Assembly (NCBI GenBank): GCA_964490005.1
Contig: CAZBBB010000029.1
Location: 1-34,154, forward strand
Length of the DNA: 34,154 bases
DNA from: CAZBBB01 sp964490005
GTDB lineage: Bacteria > Planctomycetota > B15-G4
Direction of reading: 5' to 3'
Every line of letters starts with the position of its first letter. Positions within the stretch are counted from its first letter, which is position 1. Position numbers and translations under genes: made by a program. Of this stretch, positions 25,314-31,925 are shown one piece after another. The notes under the pieces were generated by a model. That model was not told the DNA's origin. It searched no databases and saw only the letters and a program-made list of their open reading frames with translations.

Positions 25314-26614
25314 CAGCAGGCCGCCTCGACGTCGGCGATCGTCTTGGGGATCGCCGCCGTGAGCACCTCGCGGCCGGTCTCGGTCACGAGCACGTCGTCC
25401 TCGATGCGCACGCCGAGACCGCGCAGCCGCTCGGGCGCGCGCTCGTCGTCGGGCAGCACGTACAGGCCCGGCTCGACCGTCAGCACCATGCCCGGCTCGA
25501 GCCGGCGGCTGGCGCCCGACGCGTCGTGGTAGCTGCCCACGTCGTGCACGTCGAGCCCCAGCCAGTGGCTCGTGCGGTGCATGTACCAGCGGCGGTAGGC
25601 CTCCGAGGCCAGCTGCTCCTCGACGCTGCCGGAGAGCAGCTCGAGATCGATCAGACCCGCGACGAGCACCTTCAGGGCGGCCTCGTGCACCGACGCGAAG
25701 GTGTTGCCGGGCGCGACCTGCGCGATGCCGGCGAGGTTGGCGGCGAGCACGATCTCGTACAGCTCGCGCTGCGCGCCGCTGAAGTGCCCGCTCTCGGGGA
25801 AGCAGCGCGTGACGTCGGCCGTGTAGCCGTCGACCTCGCCGCCCGCGTCGAGCAGCATGAGCGCGCCCTTGGGCACGCGCTCGTTGTTCGTGTTGTAGTG
25901 CAGGATCGTCGCGTTGGCGCCCGAGGCGCAGATGCTCGGGTAGCCCGGGCCCCAGCCGCCGCCCGCGCGGAAGGCGCCCTCGACGAGGGCCTCGATCTCC
26001 CACTCGCCCAGGCCCGCGCGCAGCGCCGACATGGCGGCGCGGTGCGCGCGGTCGGTGAGCTGCGCGGCGCGGCGCAGGACGGCGATCTCGTCGGCCGACT
26101 TGCGCAGGCGCAGCTCGTGCAGCAGCGTGCCGGGCACGTGGATCTGCCGCGGCAGCCGCACGCCGTCGCGCGTCTTGACGTGCGCCTCGCGCAGCGTGCC
26201 GAGCACGCGCTGGTCGAGGGCGGCGTCGGCCCCGGTCGCGTAGTGGACCTTGTCGCAGCCGCGCAGCAGCTTCGGCAGCTCGGCGTCGAAGGCCTCGATC
26301 GGGAAGGCCGCGTCGGCGCCGTAGGTCGCGCGCGCGCCGTCGACGCCGGCGCGCTTGCCGTTCCACTGCTCGAGGGCCGGGTCGCTGGGGCGCACGAAGA
26401 GCACGTAGCGGTCGCGGTCCGCGTGCGGACGCAGCACGGCGATCGCGTCGGGCTCGCCGAAGGCCGTCAGGTACCAGAAGTCCGACTCGGGCCGGAAGCG
26501 GTAGTGGACGTCGCGGTTGCGCACGCGCTCGCCGCCGGCCGGCACGATCGCGACGCCGCCGTCCATGGCCTCCATGAAGGCCGCGCGGTGGACGGCCGCG
26601 AGCCGCGGGTTCAC
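25313..26614 (-). CDS. pepP: Xaa-Pro aminopeptidase (M24B, PepP-like)
   Basis: A 433-aa dinuclear-metal aminopeptidase removing N-terminal residues from X-Pro peptides. The N-terminal creatinase-like domain (YRFRPESDFWYLTAFGEPDA) is followed by a pita-bread domain with the five metal ligands: D256 (LLDAGGE), D267 (YTADVTRCFP), H350 (SHWLGLDVHD), E381 (TVEPGLYV) and E405 (RIEDDVLVT). Length is close to E. coli PepP. The start is GTG at 26614, overlapping the stop of the upstream lipoprotein as GTGA, so translation is coupled. Placed in a tryptophan-degradation operon, it may supply amino acids from peptides; that is inference from context. No signal peptide, so cytosolic. Confidence 0.93.
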   Translation of the reverse strand: MNPRLAAVHRAAFMEAMDGGVAIVPAGGERVRNRDVHYRFRPESDFWYLTAFGEPDAIAVLRPHADRDRYVLFVRPSDPALEQWNGKRAGVDGARATYGADAAFPIEAFDAELPKLLRGCDKVHYATGADAALDQRVLGTLREAHVKTRDGVRLPRQIHVPGTLLHELRLRKSADEIAVLRRAAQLTDRAHRAAMSALRAGLGEWEIEALVEGAFRAGGGWGPGYPSICASGANATILHYNTNNERVPKGALMLLDAGGEVDGYTADVTRCFPESGHFSGAQRELYEIVLAANLAGIAQVAPGNTFASVHEAALKVLVAGLIDLELLSGSVEEQLASEAYRRWYMHRTSHWLGLDVHDVGSYHDASGASRRLEPGMVLTVEPGLYVLPDDERAPERLRGLGVRIEDDVLVTETGREVLTAAIPKTIADVEAAC

Positions 26615-27654
26615 GGGGCCCTCTGGCGGTCGAGGACCAGCGCCACGGCCGGGCCGTCGCCCTTCACGAGGACGGACTCGGCCTCGAGGTCGCCCGGTTG
26701 CGCCGAGGCGCCGCCCGAGAGCGACAGGCGGGCGAAGAGCTTCAGCTCGCCGCGCAGGATGTCGTGCGTGTCGTCGGCCTGCAGCGGCGCGTGCTCGGCG
26801 CCGAGGTCGAACTCGACGGGAAAGGCCGCCCGGTCGAAGCGCTGCACCGCCATCGGCATGCCGCCGCCGGCGACGCTGCGCAGGCCGACCCACAGCGTGT
26901 ACCGGCCGTCGAGCGCGGAGTACTCCTCGCCCAGCGTGACCCGGCCGCGGATGCGCGGGCCTTGCCCCGGCGGGAACTTCGGCGCGACGGGCGCGCCCGC
27001 GAAGGGCCCGCCCGAGAGCGGGCCGCCGGAGGGCGGCGCCGTCACCGAGGTGCCCGGCGCGGGCGCCTCGCCGCTGCCCGTGAGCATCTGGTTGAGCAGG
27101 ATCGCCACCGGCGCGCCGCCCGCCGTCGCGGGTTGCGCGGCGATGCCCTGCACGTCGCCGAGCGAGGCCGGCGCATCGCCGTCGCTGTCGAGCCGCGCGA
27201 CGATCTGGAAGCTGCCCGCGAGGGTGCCGCCCAGATGCGCGGCGTCGAGCGCCGTGAGCTCGAAGTGCAGCGGGAAGTCCGGCGCGTCGATCTTCTTGAT
27301 CACGTCGGCCATGAGCGAGCGCGGGTCGCGGCGCGCCATCAGGAACACGCACGCATAACGCTCCGGGTCGACGCCCAGCGAGGGGTCGAGGTCGATGACG
27401 CCGGTGAGCGCGCCGGTCGGCCCGGCCGAGGCCAGCGCCGTGGCGGCCTCCTTGGAGGCGTGCTGCTCCTCGCTGTGCGTGTAGATGTCGTGCGGGTGGA
27501 TGTCGCGGCCCTCGGCGTCGACGCGCCGGGTCTGTCCGTCGAGCGAGACGCCGTAGTAACGCTTCTCGCCGCAGGCGACCAGCAGGAGGGCGAGCAGCAG
27601 CGCGAGCAGCGGTCGCGCGCGGGCGAAGGGCTTGGCGTCTGGAGGGCGGCGCAT
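26611..27654 (-). CDS. lipoprotein with two tandem CcmI-C-terminal-like domains
   Basis: A 347-aa lipoprotein and the first gene of the tryptophan operon. The signal ends in LLALLLVAC (Cys28). Two beta-rich domains follow, about 82-170 and 235-330, separated by a Gly/Pro/Ala linker. Each has the order G-x-V/I-x-L ... A/L-W/V-F/V-x-x-x-R ... FPL/V-x-F-x-L ... L-x-G ... ARL-x-x-x-G-x-A ... GDL/V. This matches my memory of the C-terminal domain of CcmI/CycH cytochrome c biogenesis proteins (MPLAVRR...FP...F.L...GDLEG). No heme-lyase or cytochrome gene is nearby, so a cytochrome role is not implied. The start is ATG 27654, only 8 nt after a TATCAT element, with no Shine-Dalgarno sequence: a probable leaderless mRNA. 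Confidence 0.75.
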   Translation of the reverse strand: MRRPPDAKPFARARPLLALLLALLLVACGEKRYYGVSLDGQTRRVDAEGRDIHPHDIYTHSEEQHASKEAATALASAGPTGALTGVIDLDPSLGVDPERYACVFLMARRDPRSLMADVIKKIDAPDFPLHFELTALDAAHLGGTLAGSFQIVARLDSDGDAPASLGDVQGIAAQPATAGGAPVAILLNQMLTGSGEAPAPGTSVTAPPSGGPLSGGPFAGAPVAPKFPPGQGPRIRGRVTLGEEYSALDGRYTLWVGLRSVAGGGMPMAVQRFDRAAFPVEFDLGAEHAPLQADDTHDILRGELKLFARLSLSGGASAQPGDLEAESVLVKGDGPAVALVLDRQRAP

Positions 27655-27662
27655 GGGGCGAC

Positions 27663-27668
27663 ATGATA
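27663..27668 (-). promoter_or_regulatory. candidate -10 element (TATCAT) of the tryptophan/kynurenine operon
   Basis: Read on the minus strand, TATCAT followed by G lies 8 nt before the lipoprotein ATG. It is divergent from the TAGGAT element of the shell-protein gene, with 10 nt between the two hexamers, so both directions could be co-regulated. No clear operator dyad was recognised. Confidence 0.5.
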
Positions 27669-27678
27669 GCCGTCCTGA

Positions 27679-27684
27679 TAGGAT
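27679..27684 (+). promoter_or_regulatory. candidate -10 element (TAGGAT) of the BMC-T gene
   Basis: TAGGAT followed by GCC lies 37 nt before the TTG start at 27722, back-to-back with the minus-strand TATCAT. No -35 recognised. Confidence 0.45.
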
Positions 27685-27721
27685 GCCCGCGAGACGTTCA
27701 CGCCCCGGGAGCTGAGGCCCT

Positions 27722-28372
27722 TTGAACGCACCCCGCGTCACGCTGCGGACCTTCACGTACATCGACGTGCTGCAGCCGCAGTTCGCGTCCTTCCTGGCGA
27801 CGGTCGCGCGCGGCTACCTGCCCATCGAGGACCAGGCCGCGCTGTTCGTCGAGGTGCAGCCGGGCATCGCCATCAACCGCATCACGGACGTGGCGCTCAA
27901 GCACGCGCAGGTCACGCCCGGCATGCAGGTCGTCGAGCGCGCCTTCGGGCTGCTCGAACTGCACGCCGACGACCAGGGCGCCGTGCGCGCGGCCGGCGAG
28001 GCGATCCTGCGCCACATGGGTCTCTCCGAGACCGACCGCATCGCGCCCAAGGTCGTCACCTCCGAGATCATCACCGGCGTCGACGCCTACCAGACCATGC
28101 TCATCAACCGCATGCGGCACGGCGACGCGCTGCTGCGCGGGCAGTCGCTGTACATCATGGAGACGCACCCGGCCGGCTACGCGGCGCTCGCCGCCAACGA
28201 GGCCGAGAAGGCCGCGCCCATCCGGCTGCTCGAGGTCGTCACCTTCGGCGCCTTCGGCCGGCTGTATCTCGGCGGCGGCGACGACGAGATCAAGGAGGCC
28301 GCCCGCGCGGCCGAGGCCAGCCTGGCCGGCGTCGTCGGCCGACCCAACGAAGAACTCGTGGACGTGCGCTGA
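27722..28372 (+). CDS. bacterial microcompartment shell protein with two BMC domains (BMC-T type)
   Basis: A 216-aa protein starting at TTG 27722 (the next in-frame Met is far into the first domain), with GGGAG and GAGG upstream. It carries two BMC folds: residues about 38-100 (AALFVEVQPGIAINRITDVALKHA ... DQGAVRAAGEAIL) and about 142-206 (LYIMETHPAGYAALAANEAEKAAPIRLLEV ... DDEIKEAARAAEASL). Both follow the (V/I)E-T/V ... A-x-x-A-D/N-x-A-x-K-A ... G-x-x-x-(D/A)-(A/E) pattern of shell proteins. Tandem-domain BMC proteins form pseudohexameric trimers with a larger, often gated, central pore for substrates or electrons. No BMC-H or BMC-P gene is in the window, so this may be a satellite gene. 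It is divergent from the kynurenine operon and is followed, 51 nt on, by the LpoB-like gene without an evident promoter. Confidence 0.83.
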   Translation: MNAPRVTLRTFTYIDVLQPQFASFLATVARGYLPIEDQAALFVEVQPGIAINRITDVALKHAQVTPGMQVVERAFGLLELHADDQGAVRAAGEAILRHMGLSETDRIAPKVVTSEIITGVDAYQTMLINRMRHGDALLRGQSLYIMETHPAGYAALAANEAEKAAPIRLLEVVTFGAFGRLYLGGGDDEIKEAARAAEASLAGVVGRPNEELVDVR

Positions 28373-28423
28373 GCGCGCGCCCGAGCGCGCCCGCTCCCCG
28401 CCTTCCCGATGGAGGACTCGCCC

Positions 28424-29014
28424 ATGACGCGACGATCGATCCCCGCGCTGGCCGTGCTGGCGCTGGCCCTCGGCTGCGACGCGACCTTCACCCGCTCGGC
28501 CGACGACCCGTCGATCGACGAGCCGGCGCTGAGCACGCGCTTCGACCGCGCCGACCTCGACCGCGCCGTGGCCGAGTGGTGGGTCGGCTTCCGCGACTCG
28601 CCCTTCGTGTCGGGGCTGGGCCTCAAGCGACCCTCGATCGCCGTCCTGAACATCGCCAACGACACCAGCGAGCACATCGGCGGCGCGCTCGACAACCTGC
28701 TCAACATGGTCGAGACGCGGCTCGTGAACAGCGAGCAGTTCTCCGTCGTCGACCACACCGCGCTCACGCGGGACGCGAACCTGGCCGAGCGGCTGCGGCA
28801 GCTCGGCGACGCCGTCGATCCCGACACGCGCGTGGCCCTGGGCAAGGAGTTCGGCATCGCCTACTTCGTCAACGGGCGCGTGGGCGAGACGGCCGAGAAG
28901 CACGGCGACGTGCGGCGCGTGCAGTACTACCTGTTCCTGCGCGTGACCGACGTCTCGACCAACCTGGTCAAGTACCAGTGGCAGGTCGACCTGACCAAGC
29001 AGCAGGACGGCTGA
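28424..29014 (+). CDS. LpoB-like penicillin-binding-protein activator lipoprotein
   Basis: A 196-aa outer-membrane lipoprotein candidate. ATG 28424 is chosen because GGAGG lies 8 nt upstream; the in-frame ATG at 28409 precedes that site and is less likely. The signal ends in LALALGC (Cys18). The mature domain matches LpoB/CsgG-like folds: PSIAVLNIANDTSEHI, LDNLLNMVETRLVNSEQFSVVD, LGKEFGIAYFVNGRV, and a closing strand YYLFLRVTDVSTNLVKYQWQVD. In E. coli LpoB stimulates the peptidoglycan synthase PBP1B; the family is broader than that role. It is followed 8 nt later by a COG3014-like TPR lipoprotein, a pairing that I recall from other bacteria. Probably in one operon with that gene and possibly with the BMC-T gene. 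Confidence 0.86.
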   Translation: MTRRSIPALAVLALALGCDATFTRSADDPSIDEPALSTRFDRADLDRAVAEWWVGFRDSPFVSGLGLKRPSIAVLNIANDTSEHIGGALDNLLNMVETRLVNSEQFSVVDHTALTRDANLAERLRQLGDAVDPDTRVALGKEFGIAYFVNGRVGETAEKHGDVRRVQYYLFLRVTDVSTNLVKYQWQVDLTKQQDG

Positions 29015-29022
29015 GGCGCGCG

Positions 29023-30339
29023 GTGCGCGCGGCGCGGCGGGCGCGGGCGCTCGTCGTGCCGGGTGCCGCGCTGCTGCTGCTGCTGACGGGCGCCTGCCGC
29101 GCGCCCTACGAGACGCGCGTCGAGTCGGCGCGGCGCGCCTGGGCCCGCGGCGACGTCGGCGAGTCGGTGCGGCTGCTCACGGCGCTGCGCGAGCGCGCGC
29201 GCGGCGGGCCCGACGAGGGGGTGCTCTCGCTCGAGCTGGCCTCGGCCCTCTCGGCGGCGGGGCGGCATGCCGAGGCGGCCCGCGAGCTCGTCGCGGCCGA
29301 TCGGCGCCTGGAGGAGCTCGACGCGTCGACCGCGCCGCTCGAACTCATCGCGGCCACGCTCTTCGGGAGCGAGCCGAGCGCCTACCGCGCGGCGCGGCAC
29401 GAGAAGCTGCTGGTGAACACGCTCAACATGCTCGAGTTCCTCGCGGCCGGCGAGATCGAGTCGGCCGCGGTCGAGGCGCGACGCGCGCGCATCCTGATGC
29501 TGCAGGCCGACCTGCCCGAGGAACTGCGCTACGCCAACCCGCTGGCCTGGAACCTCGCGGGCCTGTGCCTGCAGCTCGCGGGCCGCGAGAACGAGGCGCG
29601 CGACGCCTTCCGCGAGGGCGGCGACCGGCTGGCCGCGCGGCCGTCCGCGGGACAGGGCAGCCTGCTCGTCGTGGCCGGCCTGGGGCTGGCGCCGGTGCGC
29701 GTGCAGGGGCAGGCGCGGCTGGTCCTCGCGGGCAAGCTGTACCGCGTGCAGTATCCGGCGCTCGTCGAGCGCCGCCCGGCCGTCGGCCCGACGACCCTGC
29801 GCGTCGACGGCGAGGCGGCGGGCGAGCTGCCCGTGCTGCTCGAGTTCGGCGCGCAGGCGCGCCATCGTTACGGCTGCGAACTGCCGCGCCTGCTGGCGGC
29901 GGCCGTCCTCGCGTCGCTGCCGCGCGCCGAAGCCGGGCAGCGCCTGCACGAGGAGCTGCGCGACGACGAGCAGCCCGACGAGGCGAGCCGCAACGTGTTC
30001 GCGCTGCTCGCGGGCCTGTTGTTCTCCGAGGGGCTGGCCGAACTGCTGCCGGCCGACACGCGCTGCTGGTCGCTGCTGCCCGACGCCTGGGCGGCGCGCC
30101 GGCTCGCGCTGCCGGCGGGACGCCACGAGGTCGAACTGCGTTTCGCGTCGGGGGGCGCGCGCAGCTTCGACGTGCTCGTTCCGGAGGGCGGTCTGGCGCT
30201 GCTGCGCGTCGACGAGGCGCTCGGCGCCGGCTGGATCGAGGGCCGGCCGCCCGCGCCGCTCGACCTCGCCGCCGACCCGGCCGGCGCCCCGGCGCGGGCG
30301 CTGCTGGCCGAGCTGCGGGCGGGGAGCGGCGGGCCCTGA
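29023..30339 (+). CDS. COG3014-like TPR lipoprotein
   Basis: A 438-aa lipoprotein starting at GTG 29023, 8 nt after the LpoB-like stop, with GAGG upstream. The signal is VVPGAALLLLLTGAC (Cys25). The N-terminal half is TPR-like, with NTLNMLEFLAAGEIESAAVEARRA, the kind of motif seen in COG3014-type envelope proteins; LAWNLAGLCLQLAGRENEARDAFREG is a further repeat. The C-terminal half is beta-rich (VQGQARLVLAGKLYRVQYPALVER, FDVLVPEGGLALLRVD). Proteins of this kind are often encoded next to LpoB and are thought to act with it at the outer membrane or periplasm; direct function is unknown. The stop is followed by the cold-shock gene leader. No truncation is seen. Confidence 0.75.
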   Translation: MRAARRARALVVPGAALLLLLTGACRAPYETRVESARRAWARGDVGESVRLLTALRERARGGPDEGVLSLELASALSAAGRHAEAARELVAADRRLEELDASTAPLELIAATLFGSEPSAYRAARHEKLLVNTLNMLEFLAAGEIESAAVEARRARILMLQADLPEELRYANPLAWNLAGLCLQLAGRENEARDAFREGGDRLAARPSAGQGSLLVVAGLGLAPVRVQGQARLVLAGKLYRVQYPALVERRPAVGPTTLRVDGEAAGELPVLLEFGAQARHRYGCELPRLLAAAVLASLPRAEAGQRLHEELRDDEQPDEASRNVFALLAGLLFSEGLAELLPADTRCWSLLPDAWAARRLALPAGRHEVELRFASGGARSFDVLVPEGGLALLRVDEALGAGWIEGRPPAPLDLAADPAGAPARALLAELRAGSGGP

Positions 30340-30354
30340 AGCTCCGGCCGCCGT

Positions 30355-30383
30355 TTGCATCCCCGCCGGACATCGGGCATTCT
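30355..30383 (+). promoter_or_regulatory. weak candidate promoter of the cold-shock gene
   Basis: TTGCAT (30355-30360), 17-nt spacer, then CATTCT (30378-30383). Spacing is ideal but both hexamers match only partly (3/6 for the -10). If real, it would give a leader of over 100 nt containing the 30398-30419 hairpin, as is common for cold-shock genes. Confidence 0.3.
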
Positions 30384-30397
30384 CTGGCGCATTCCAT

Positions 30398-30419
30398 GAA
30401 CCGGCCATGTGGCCGGTTC
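30398..30419 (+). other. 9-bp hairpin in the leader of the cold-shock gene
   Basis: Arms 30398-30406 and 30411-30419 pair perfectly (GAACCGGCC with GGCCGGTTC) around loop ATGT. No T-tract follows. It may end transcription of the upstream gene weakly or be part of the cold-shock mRNA leader. Between it and the start codon there is a run of seven T residues and the word AAAG, unusual in this GC-rich window. Confidence 0.45.
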
Positions 30420-30504
30420 GCATACCCGCGGTAGTTCGCGGACATTCGTGAGCGGCGCCGGGCCGTCTGCCGGAGCAGCTCACACAGGACAGAAAGTTTT
30501 TTTC

Positions 30505-30711
30505 ATGCGCAGTACCGGTACCGTCAAGTGGTTCAACGACACCAAGGGCTTCGGCTTCATCACGCCGGAGAACGGTGACAAGGACGTGTTCGTCCACCAG
30601 ACCTCCATCAAGGCCGAGGGCTTCCGCTCGCTGGCCGAGGGTGACAAGGTCGAGTTCGACATCGTCGCGGGCGCCAAGGGCCCGGCGGCTTCGAACGTCA
30701 CCAAGGTCTGA
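30505..30711 (+). CDS. cold-shock domain protein (CspA family)
   Basis: A 68-aa single-domain nucleic-acid-binding protein. It has the RNP1 motif KGFGFIT and the RNP2 motif VFVHQTSI, the start GTVKWFND, and the end GPAASNVTKV. Family members bind single-stranded RNA/DNA and act as RNA chaperones, in cold or in growth. The ATG 30505 directly follows TTTTTTTC; a long upstream open frame is not coding. AGGACAGAAAG (30487-30497) may be the ribosome binding site. A strong hairpin (30731-30764) follows the gene. Confidence 0.95.
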   Translation: MRSTGTVKWFNDTKGFGFITPENGDKDVFVHQTSIKAEGFRSLAEGDKVEFDIVAGAKGPAASNVTKV

Positions 30712-30730
30712 GCGACACCGAACCGTCGCA

Positions 30731-30764
30731 CGGGGCCGGTCCGGGGACACCCGGGCCGGCCCCG
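30731..30764. terminator. 15-bp hairpin between convergent genes
   Basis: Arms 30731-30745 and 30750-30764 pair over 15 bp with one G-U wobble and a 4-nt loop (GACA). It lies in the 71-nt gap between the cold-shock gene and the convergent glycosyltransferase, so it could stop transcription from both sides. There is no clear T-tract, so it is terminator-like rather than a canonical intrinsic terminator. Confidence 0.55.
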
Positions 30765-30782
30765 GTCAATTCAGGCGGCCAC

Positions 30783-31925
30783 TCAGCGACCCGGCCGGTC
30801 CCAGCGGTCGTCGCTCGCGCCGGAGGCCTCGGCCGCCTTCGCGGCGCGGATGATCGGGATCAGCCCGCGCAGCATCGCGCCGAGCGGCGAGGCCACGAAG
30901 GCCGCCATGAGCATCATCCCGATGCCGATGCCGATCACGTCGAAGGCCGCCCAGCCGAGCGCCACGAGCGCGATGCAGCAGGCCGGCAGCAGCCAGGGCA
31001 GCGCGAGCGGCACGCGCTTGTAGAAGGCCAGCTGCAGCTTGTCGAAGAGCGGCGCGCGGGCCGGCGCGCGCCGCCCCGCCATGACCTGCACCCAGGCCCG
31101 CGCGCGGCGCAATTGCTGCGCGGCGTGCGCCGCGTCGTCCTTCGGCTTGATCTCCAGGAAGGCCGCGCCGGGCACCAGCTCGATGCGCTGGCCGCGCTCG
31201 CGCACGAGGAACATCAGGTCGAGGTCGTCGGCCGCCACGCCGGGCGACGGGAACAGCCCCAAGCGCGCGCGCCAGGCGAGCAGTTGCCCGTGCACGCTGA
31301 AGACCCGCCCGCGGCGGCTCTCCCAGGCGCGCACGGCGGCGGTGAAGGCGTCGTAGCGCGTGCCGGCCGGCTTCGGCTCGCGCAGGTCGCGGCCTCGGCA
31401 ACTGCCGTCGTCGAGCAGGTCGGCCACGAACTCCTGCCGGCCGCAGGCCATGCCCAGCTCGGGGTTCGTGCGGAAGGCGTGCTCGAAGGCCGGCAGCGAG
31501 GTCGCGCGCATGATCACGTCGGCGTCGGTGAGCACGAAGATGTCGATGCCCGCGTCGCCGAGCGCGGCGATCGCGGCGCGCACGGCGCCCGCCTTGCCGG
31601 GCTTGCCCTCGTTGCGGATCACGCGCGCCGCGGCGGGCACCTTGTCGGTGATCATCGGCACGGTCATGCGGTTCGTGCCCGAGGGCCTGGGGAACAGCTC
31701 GGCGCACAGCGCCTCGGCGCGCGCGACCGTGTCGTCGCCGCTGCCGTCGTCGACGACGACGATCTGGTGGGGCACCTTGGCGAAGGGCCAGCGCGAGACG
31801 GCCAGGTTGCGCAGGCGGCGTTCGATCGTCGCGGCCTCGTTGCGGCAGGGGACGATCACGCCGAAGACCAGGTCGGCGGCCTTGGCGGCGGCGGGGGCCG
31901 TCGCGGGCGCGGTGGCGGTGCTCAA
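30783..31925 (-). CDS. family 2 glycosyltransferase, membrane-anchored
   Basis: A 380-aa GT-A fold inverting glycosyltransferase. Motifs: VIVPCRNEAATIERRLRNL, the nucleotide-binding VDDGSGD (58-64), metal-binding TDADV (133-137), an acidic acceptor-side motif ADDLDL (232-237) and QLRRARAW (271-278), in the position of the Q-x-x-R-W motif of processive enzymes. Residues about 306-352 form membrane helices. It starts at TTG 31925, overlapping the radical SAM stop (TTGA), with GAGG a few bases upstream, so it is coupled to that gene. The donor sugar is unknown. It could lengthen or modify a glycan, or glycosylate the product of its radical SAM partner; the latter is inference only. Confidence 0.88.
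   Translation of the reverse strand: MSTATAPATAPAAAKAADLVFGVIVPCRNEAATIERRLRNLAVSRWPFAKVPHQIVVVDDGSGDDTVARAEALCAELFPRPSGTNRMTVPMITDKVPAAARVIRNEGKPGKAGAVRAAIAALGDAGIDIFVLTDADVIMRATSLPAFEHAFRTNPELGMACGRQEFVADLLDDGSCRGRDLREPKPAGTRYDAFTAAVRAWESRRGRVFSVHGQLLAWRARLGLFPSPGVAADDLDLMFLVRERGQRIELVPGAAFLEIKPKDDAAHAAQQLRRARAWVQVMAGRRAPARAPLFDKLQLAFYKRVPLALPWLLPACCIALVALGWAAFDVIGIGIGMMLMAAFVASPLGAMLRGLIPIIRAAKAAEASGASDDRWDRPGR

Noticed and set aside
28409..28426. ATG at 28409 as the LpoB-like start
   Set aside because: The GGAGG ribosome binding site lies after it and correctly before ATG 28424, which gives the better lipoprotein signal.
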